Origin: Erysipelotrichaceae bacterium
Lineage (GTDB): Bacteria; Bacillota_I; Bacilli_A; Erysipelotrichales; Erysipelotrichaceae
Assembly (NCBI GenBank): GCA_017418585.1
Contig: JAFONG010000063.1
Span: 1-9,807 of the forward strand
Length of the DNA: 9,807 nt
Direction of reading: 5' to 3'
Shown here: one piece after another, positions 6,751 through 9,807 of the stretch
How positions within the stretch are numbered: the first letter of the stretch is position 1
How the letters are laid out: each line of letters starts with the position of its first letter
Notes under the pieces: model-generated
What the model saw: the letters and a program-made list of their open reading frames with translations, nothing else
What the model was told of the DNA's origin: nothing
Database searches by the model: none
Translations under genes and position numbers: made by a program

Positions 6751-6763
6751 CTCTATCTTTCAT

Positions 6764-6790
6764 AAAAAACACCGCTAAAGCAGCGTTGTT
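6764..6790 (-). terminator. Intrinsic terminator overlapping the stop codon of the DUF1893 gene
   Basis: On the minus strand AACAACGCT (6790-6782) pairs with AGCGGTGTT (6776-6768) with one A/G mismatch around loop GCTTT, followed by a run of six T (6769-6764, partly within the stem). The TAG stop (6777-6775) lies at the loop/3' arm junction, so the last three sense codons form part of the hairpin. This insulates the ecf operon from the gene before it. Confidence 0.8.
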
Positions 6791-7170
6791 TTCTTCTTAA
6801 GAGCTTCATAGGCTTCTCTTAGATCGTCAATATCCTTGACCGTCATTTCCATCGGACACATGCCGTCTCCCCTGCGGTTGACGATATAATCGGTCAGCTC
6901 ATCGAAGCTGTACTCCACGTCATATTTATCAAAGATGTCCTTTCCGGCCTGTGATAGAACGACCGCATGAACCTTCTTAACACCCGATAAGCTCAGAAGC
7001 ATCGCACTGGCTTTTCCGATGATCTTATCGGCTACCTCCAGGCCCTTGAAATAGTCTTCCTTTTCATTGATCCTGTCGATGACCGGACGTATTCCGCTGT
7101 CATAAGAAAAGTAGCCGTTAGAAGCAACGATCGAATAGTTTTTTTCCAGTAATGTATCTCTTAATTCCAT
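6775..7170 (-). CDS. DUF1893 family protein
   Basis: 131 residues. Motifs shared with DUF1893 proteins are VADKIIGKASAMLL (46-59), the V-K-K-V-HAVVLS strand (64-73), YIVNRRGDG (95-103) and CPME (105-108). To my knowledge the family has a cytidine-deaminase-like fold but no established reaction. The single Cys-Pro motif here does not by itself show zinc binding or catalysis. No signal peptide or membrane segment, so it is probably cytosolic. It is a single-gene unit between its own TATAAT (eight bases before the ATG) and a terminator built around its stop codon, divergent from fructose-bisphosphate aldolase. Confidence 0.85.
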   Translation of the reverse strand: MELRDTLLEKNYSIVASNGYFSYDSGIRPVIDRINEKEDYFKGLEVADKIIGKASAMLLSLSGVKKVHAVVLSQAGKDIFDKYDVEYSFDELTDYIVNRRGDGMCPMEMTVKDIDDLREAYEALKKKTTLL

Positions 7171-7178
7171 TATTGATT

Positions 7179-7184
7179 ATTATA
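7179..7184 (-). promoter_or_regulatory. -10 element (TATAAT) of the DUF1893 gene
   Basis: A perfect TATAAT on the minus strand, then eight bases (AATCAATA) and the ATG at 7170. No Shine-Dalgarno can fit. Its expected -35 position coincides with the aldolase -10 on the other strand, and no TTGACA-like box is present. Confidence 0.6.
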
Positions 7185-7200
7185 TAACACTTTTTTTGAG

Positions 7201-7206
7201 TATAAT
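7201..7206 (+). promoter_or_regulatory. -10 element (TATAAT) of the aldolase gene
   Basis: TATAAT would start transcription near 7213 and give a leader of about 21 bases, enough to hold the Shine-Dalgarno at 7219-7224. The -35 site at 16-17 bp spacing falls on ATTATA (7178-7184), the complement of the DUF1893 -10, so the two promoters interleave. I see no catabolite-control (cre-like) palindrome in the 63-base gap. Confidence 0.6.
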
Positions 7207-7218
7207 AAATAATAGAAA

Positions 7219-7224
7219 AAGGAG
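7219..7224 (+). promoter_or_regulatory. Shine-Dalgarno AAGGAG of the aldolase gene
   Basis: AAGGAG followed by nine bases to the ATG at 7234 fixes the start. It is the clear Shine-Dalgarno of a leadered first gene in the window and contrasts with the leaderless-looking units. Confidence 0.85.
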
Positions 7225-7233
7225 AATTCATTT

Positions 7234-8199
7234 ATGCCATTAGTTACATCAAAAGAAATGTTTAAGAAAGCGTACGAAGGCGGCTATGCCATCGGTGCTT
7301 TCAATGTCAACAACATGGAAATCATTCAGGGTATTACGGAAGCGGCAAAAGAATGCAATGCCCCTGTCATTTTACAGGTTTCCAAAGGCGCAAGAGCTTA
7401 TGCCAACAGAACCTATCTGGTAAAGCTGGTAGAAGCTGCCGTCATTGAAACAGGACTTCCGATCGTTCTGCATCTGGATCATGGCGATTCCTTTGAAACC
7501 TGCAAGTCATGCATCGACGACGGTTTCACTTCCGTCATGATCGACGCTTCTTCAAAACCATTCGAAGAGAATATCGCCATCACCAAGCAGGTCGTTGAAT
7601 ATGCCCATGCCCACGGCGTTGTCGTTGAAGCAGAACTCGGTACGCTCGCAGGCGTTGAAGACGACGTCAAGGTTGCTGCCGAAGATTCATCCTACACAAA
7701 ACCGGAAGACGTTGAAGAATTCGTCAAGAGAACAGGCTGCGATTCACTGGCTATCGCCATCGGTACTTCCCATGGCGCATACAAGTTCAAACCTGAGCAG
7801 TGCACCAGAAATGAAGAAGGCATTCTGGTACCGCCTCCTCTAAGATTCGACATTCTCGAAGAAGTACAGAGAAGACTCGCTGGCTTCCCGATCGTTCTGC
7901 ACGGTTCATCTTCCGTTCCGCAGGAATATGTCAAGATGATCAACGAGAACGGCGGCAACATGCCTGATGCCGTAGGCGTTCCTGAAGATCAGCTCAGAGA
8001 AGCTTCCAAGCTTGCCGTCTGCAAGATCAACATCGACTCCGACCTGCGTCTGGTCATGACCGGTACGATCCGTAAATTCTTCAACGAACATCCTGAAAAG
8101 TTCGACCCAAGAGAATACCTCAAGCCGGCTAGAGCCAATATCAAGGAAATGGTAAAACATAAGATCATCGATGTACTAGGCTGCGATAACAAGATCTAA
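7234..8199 (+). CDS. fba: Class II fructose-bisphosphate aldolase
   Basis: Zinc-dependent cleavage of fructose 1,6-bisphosphate to dihydroxyacetone phosphate and glyceraldehyde 3-phosphate in cytosolic glycolysis. 321 residues. Visible active-site blocks are HLDHGDSFE (His80, Asp82, His83), VEAELG (131-136), GTSHGAYK with His180, HGSSSVP with His223, and KINIDSDLR (264-272) for phosphate binding. Length and order fit the class II family. The related tagatose-bisphosphate or other ketose-bisphosphate aldolases share this fold, so exact specificity is inferred from overall similarity to glycolytic Fba. It is monocistronic with a good Shine-Dalgarno and a terminator 15 bases after the stop. Strong expression is plausible but not shown. 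Confidence 0.95.
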   Translation: MPLVTSKEMFKKAYEGGYAIGAFNVNNMEIIQGITEAAKECNAPVILQVSKGARAYANRTYLVKLVEAAVIETGLPIVLHLDHGDSFETCKSCIDDGFTSVMIDASSKPFEENIAITKQVVEYAHAHGVVVEAELGTLAGVEDDVKVAAEDSSYTKPEDVEEFVKRTGCDSLAIAIGTSHGAYKFKPEQCTRNEEGILVPPPLRFDILEEVQRRLAGFPIVLHGSSSVPQEYVKMINENGGNMPDAVGVPEDQLREASKLAVCKINIDSDLRLVMTGTIRKFFNEHPEKFDPREYLKPARANIKEMVKHKIIDVLGCDNKI

Positions 8200-8210
8200 A
8201 TCATAAAAAG

Positions 8211-8246
8211 AAAAACGGTGTATCAATTCGATACACCGTCTTTTTT
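8211..8246. terminator. Bidirectional terminator between aldolase and GNAT genes
   Basis: A perfect ten-pair stem, ACGGTGTATC (8215-8224) with GATACACCGT (8230-8239), loop AATTC. The plus strand is followed by T at 8241-8246. The minus strand is followed by TTTTT-C-TTTTT. For the minus-strand GNAT gene the hairpin's 5' arm encodes its last residues (DGVS) and the TGA stop lies at the loop/3' arm junction, so one hairpin serves both convergent genes. Confidence 0.93.
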
Positions 8247-8681
8247 GATTCTCTTGAAGAGTCTTGCGCTGTGGAATGTCATATCCGTTTCATCGATATA
8301 GAAATGCAGGATGGCCTTCCAGTTCTTGGTTGCCGTACTTAGGGTGATGTATGCATCGTCAATATGATCTTCTGCATAGCTGAACAGCTCTTTTCCTATG
8401 CCTTGATTCCGGTATTCTTTCCGTACATAGATCTCCATGATTTCGAAGCATTTCGTTCCGTTCGGAATTATCGAAGTCTGGTTTTTGGATTCTTCGCTGT
8501 GACCAAACAGATAAGCGACGATTCTTCCATCCTCTTGGGCGAGAAAGATCCTGTTCCCCCTGATGTCTTCTTCCTGATTGGAACGGTAGCCGTAACAGCT
8601 GCCTTCTTTCTCCCACTCGACGGAAAGATCTATCAGTTCCTTCAGAATCTCTTCATTCAGTTCTGCTTCCGATATCTTCAT
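8223..8681 (-). CDS. GNAT-family N-acetyltransferase
   Basis: 152 residues with the GNAT fold: acceptor-side strands (RIFLAQEDGRIVAYLFGH, 44-61), strand 4 (EIMEIYVRKEYR) and the acetyl-CoA pyrophosphate loop RNQGIGKELF (91-100), then the C-terminal FYIDETDMTFHSARLFKRI typical of a subgroup found in Firmicutes. The acceptor (protein, small molecule or antibiotic) cannot be read from the sequence. Last gene of the HAD-ispF-GNAT operon. The ATG overlaps the ispF stop by four bases, with only a weak GAAAAG ahead. The C-terminal codons form half of the terminator hairpin. Confidence 0.9.
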   Translation of the reverse strand: MKISEAELNEEILKELIDLSVEWEKEGSCYGYRSNQEEDIRGNRIFLAQEDGRIVAYLFGHSEESKNQTSIIPNGTKCFEIMEIYVRKEYRNQGIGKELFSYAEDHIDDAYITLSTATKNWKAILHFYIDETDMTFHSARLFKRIKKDGVSN

Positions 8682-9154
8682 TTCTTTTCATCGATCAGGC
8701 AGACCGCCTCCGCCATTGCACCTTCTCCCTTTCCGATAAATCCAAGACCTTCTCCACAGGTCGCCTTGACGTTGATCCGGTCAATATCGCAATGCAGGTG
8801 TTTCGCTATGTTGCTTCTCATTTCATCGATGTAAGGGGCCATTTTAGGCTTCTCAATGACGATCAGAGAATCGATGTTGACTACCTCGTATCCATGTTCA
8901 AGAAGCATCTCGTAGGTCGCATCCAGCAGTTTCAGGGAAGAAATGCCTTCGTATTTCGGATCCTTATCCGAGAAATGCGTACCGATGTCCTTAAGTCCCA
9001 TCGCACCGATCAGGGATTCAATGACGGCATGCAGCAGAACATCCGCATCCGAATGGCCTAAAAGACCCTTTTCATACGGGATCTTCACACCTCCGATCAC
9101 CAGATCTCTTCCTTCTGAGAATCTGTGAATATCCTTGGACTGACCTATTCTCAT
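8678..9154 (-). CDS. ispF: 2-C-methyl-D-erythritol 2,4-cyclodiphosphate synthase
   Basis: Fifth enzyme of the MEP (non-mevalonate) isoprenoid pathway. It cyclises CDP-methylerythritol 2-phosphate, releasing CMP, as a cytosolic homotrimer. 158 residues, normal length. Metal ligands Asp8 and His10 are in SKDIHRF and His42 in LLHA. GHSDADVLLHA, the IGTHFSD loop and the nucleotide-end block KATCGEGLGFIGKGEG are present. Cys133 takes the place of the commoner Thr in ATTxE, and Glu135 is kept, so activity is expected. A strong GGGAGGTGG lies seven bases before the ATG, inside the end of the HAD gene, and the genes overlap by ATGA. Its presence tells that the organism makes isoprenoids by MEP. ispD is not adjacent. 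Confidence 0.97.
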   Translation of the reverse strand: MRIGQSKDIHRFSEGRDLVIGGVKIPYEKGLLGHSDADVLLHAVIESLIGAMGLKDIGTHFSDKDPKYEGISSLKLLDATYEMLLEHGYEVVNIDSLIVIEKPKMAPYIDEMRSNIAKHLHCDIDRINVKATCGEGLGFIGKGEGAMAEAVCLIDEKK

Positions 9155-9777
9155 ATGAGTTCCACCTCCCTGATATCATCCACTACTTTATCGTAGTTTT
9201 CCAGCAGGACATCCTTGGCCTGATGGCCTTTCGCCACCAGTACGCAGTCTATCCCCATGGCTCTGGCCGTATCCAGATCGTGCAGGGAATCGCCGATCAT
9301 CATACAGTCGTTCGGATCCTTGTCCTTGATCCAGTTCCTGGCTACATCGATCTTGGAATAGGCGTAAATGTCGCCTAAACCCAGCACTTCATCGAAGTAT
9401 TCCTCGATTTCCAGTTCCTGCAGCTGTTTCTTCAGCTCTACGAGGCTTGAAGCGCTCAGAAGAATATTCCTGTTTCCCTTTGCACGATTCTTTTCCAGAA
9501 CCTCTATGACACCGTCATAGACCCTGTATTCATCTCTTAAAGCCCGATACCAGCTGAACCAGTATGCTCCGACTTCTTCATAGGAATTCTTGTTCCAGTC
9601 AAAACCGACCATCTCATAGTAGTTTTTTACCGGAAAAGTAAAGATATGCAGATATTCGTCCATGGTTAAAGGCCCGCGGTCCAGACCGAAATGCTCGATC
9701 GTATGATTCTCGGCCTTGAGACATACCTCTATGTCGTCAAGAACCGTACCGTTAAAATCGAAAACGACATACTTCAT
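9151..9777 (-). CDS. HAD-superfamily hydrolase (phosphoglycolate phosphatase-like)
   Basis: 208 residues from ATG 9777. Motif I is VVFDFNGTVLDD: nucleophile Asp7 is present, but the usual second Asp (acid/base) is Asn9, as in the DWNGT/DFNGT subgroup. Motif II is LLSASS (Ser108 or Ser110), Lys142 fits motif III, and IGDSLHDLDTARAMG (161-175) is motif IV. An alpha-helical cap lies between about residues 15 and 90. It probably hydrolyses a small phosphate ester, with the substrate unknown. I chose ATG 9777 over a TTG 15 bases upstream, because the core starts at MKYVVFDFNGT and TATAAT ends six bases before this ATG. First gene of the operon with ispF and the acetyltransferase, overlapping ispF by ATGA. 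Confidence 0.88.
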   Translation of the reverse strand: MKYVVFDFNGTVLDDIEVCLKAENHTIEHFGLDRGPLTMDEYLHIFTFPVKNYYEMVGFDWNKNSYEEVGAYWFSWYRALRDEYRVYDGVIEVLEKNRAKGNRNILLSASSLVELKKQLQELEIEEYFDEVLGLGDIYAYSKIDVARNWIKDKDPNDCMMIGDSLHDLDTARAMGIDCVLVAKGHQAKDVLLENYDKVVDDIREVELI

Positions 9778-9783
9778 ACGTTC

Positions 9784-9789
9784 ATTATA
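9784..9789 (-). promoter_or_regulatory. -10 element (TATAAT) of the HAD-ispF-GNAT operon
   Basis: TATAAT on the minus strand, then six bases (GAACGT) and ATG at 9777, so transcription is predicted to begin at or next to the A of the ATG. The -35 region falls at or beyond the window edge and cannot be judged. Confidence 0.6.
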
Positions 9790-9807
9790 CAAAAAAAGAC
9801 TCCTAAG
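9790..9807 (-). terminator. Possible end of an upstream terminator (3' arm and T-run), cut by the window
   Basis: The minus strand reads CTTAGGAGTC then seven T. This looks like the 3' arm and T-run of an intrinsic terminator for a gene beyond the edge. The 5' arm is not in the window, so the fold cannot be tested. Confidence 0.35.

Noticed and set aside
6737..6763. Vitamin riboswitch or T-box before the ECF operon
   Set aside because: Only about 27 bases separate the terminator T-run from the ecfA1 ATG, too short for any known riboswitch.
8738..8760. ispF Cys133 as an inactivating change
   Set aside because: The metal ligands and Glu135 are intact, and this position is variable in the family as far as I recall, so loss of function is not supported.
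9778..9792. TTG at 9792 as the start of the HAD gene
   Set aside because: It would put the TATAAT inside the coding region and add five residues before the family's normal first strand. ATG 9777 fits better.

Overview
The window looks like ordinary chromosome from a mid-GC Bacillota (Firmicute). The evidence is the pnp gene, a non-proteobacterial ECF-transporter/truA operon (ecfA1-ecfA2-ecfT-truA), a class II aldolase, the MEP-pathway gene ispF, and a FemAB-type cell-wall aminoacyltransferase. An erysipelotrichial or clostridial relative is my guess from gene content and protein style, not something the sequence proves. No mobile element, CRISPR array, rRNA or phage gene is visible. Coding density is very high.

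Layout: 1-1936 (-) is the N-terminal 645 codons of polynucleotide phosphorylase, whose end lies outside the window. 1937-2051 is a short AT-rich divergent promoter region. 2052-3050 (+) encodes a short, divergent FemAB/MurM-like aminoacyltransferase, followed after one base by a tRNA-Thr(CGT) (3052-3127) and a bidirectional terminator. 6736 down to 3164 (-) is one operon: two ECF ATPases, the EcfT membrane subunit, tRNA pseudouridine synthase TruA and a small four-helix membrane protein. 7170-6775 (-) is a DUF1893 protein with its own terminator. 7234-8199 (+) is fructose-bisphosphate aldolase, transcribed divergently from the DUF1893 gene. 9777 down to 8223 (-) is a second tight operon: HAD hydrolase, ispF and a GNAT acetyltransferase.

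How it works together: the ECF module (EcfA1/A2/T) energises vitamin or metal uptake with S components encoded elsewhere. TruA and the tRNA concern translation. PNPase handles RNA turnover, aldolase glycolysis, and IspF isoprenoid precursors. The FemAB-like protein would consume aminoacyl-tRNA to build peptidoglycan cross-bridges, which makes its one-base junction with a structurally odd threonine tRNA the most biologically suggestive point.

The most general signal is regulatory. Four transcription units (FemAB-like, ecfA1, DUF1893, HAD) have a perfect TATAAT ending only 6-8 bases before the start codon, and a fifth gene has TAAAAT at 6 bases. This leaves no room for a Shine-Dalgarno leader. 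By contrast, operon-internal genes such as ispF and ecfT, and the leadered aldolase gene, carry recognisable Shine-Dalgarno sequences. This implies habitual leaderless mRNAs for first genes. Terminators abut or contain stop codons, as expected where transcription runs ahead of translation.
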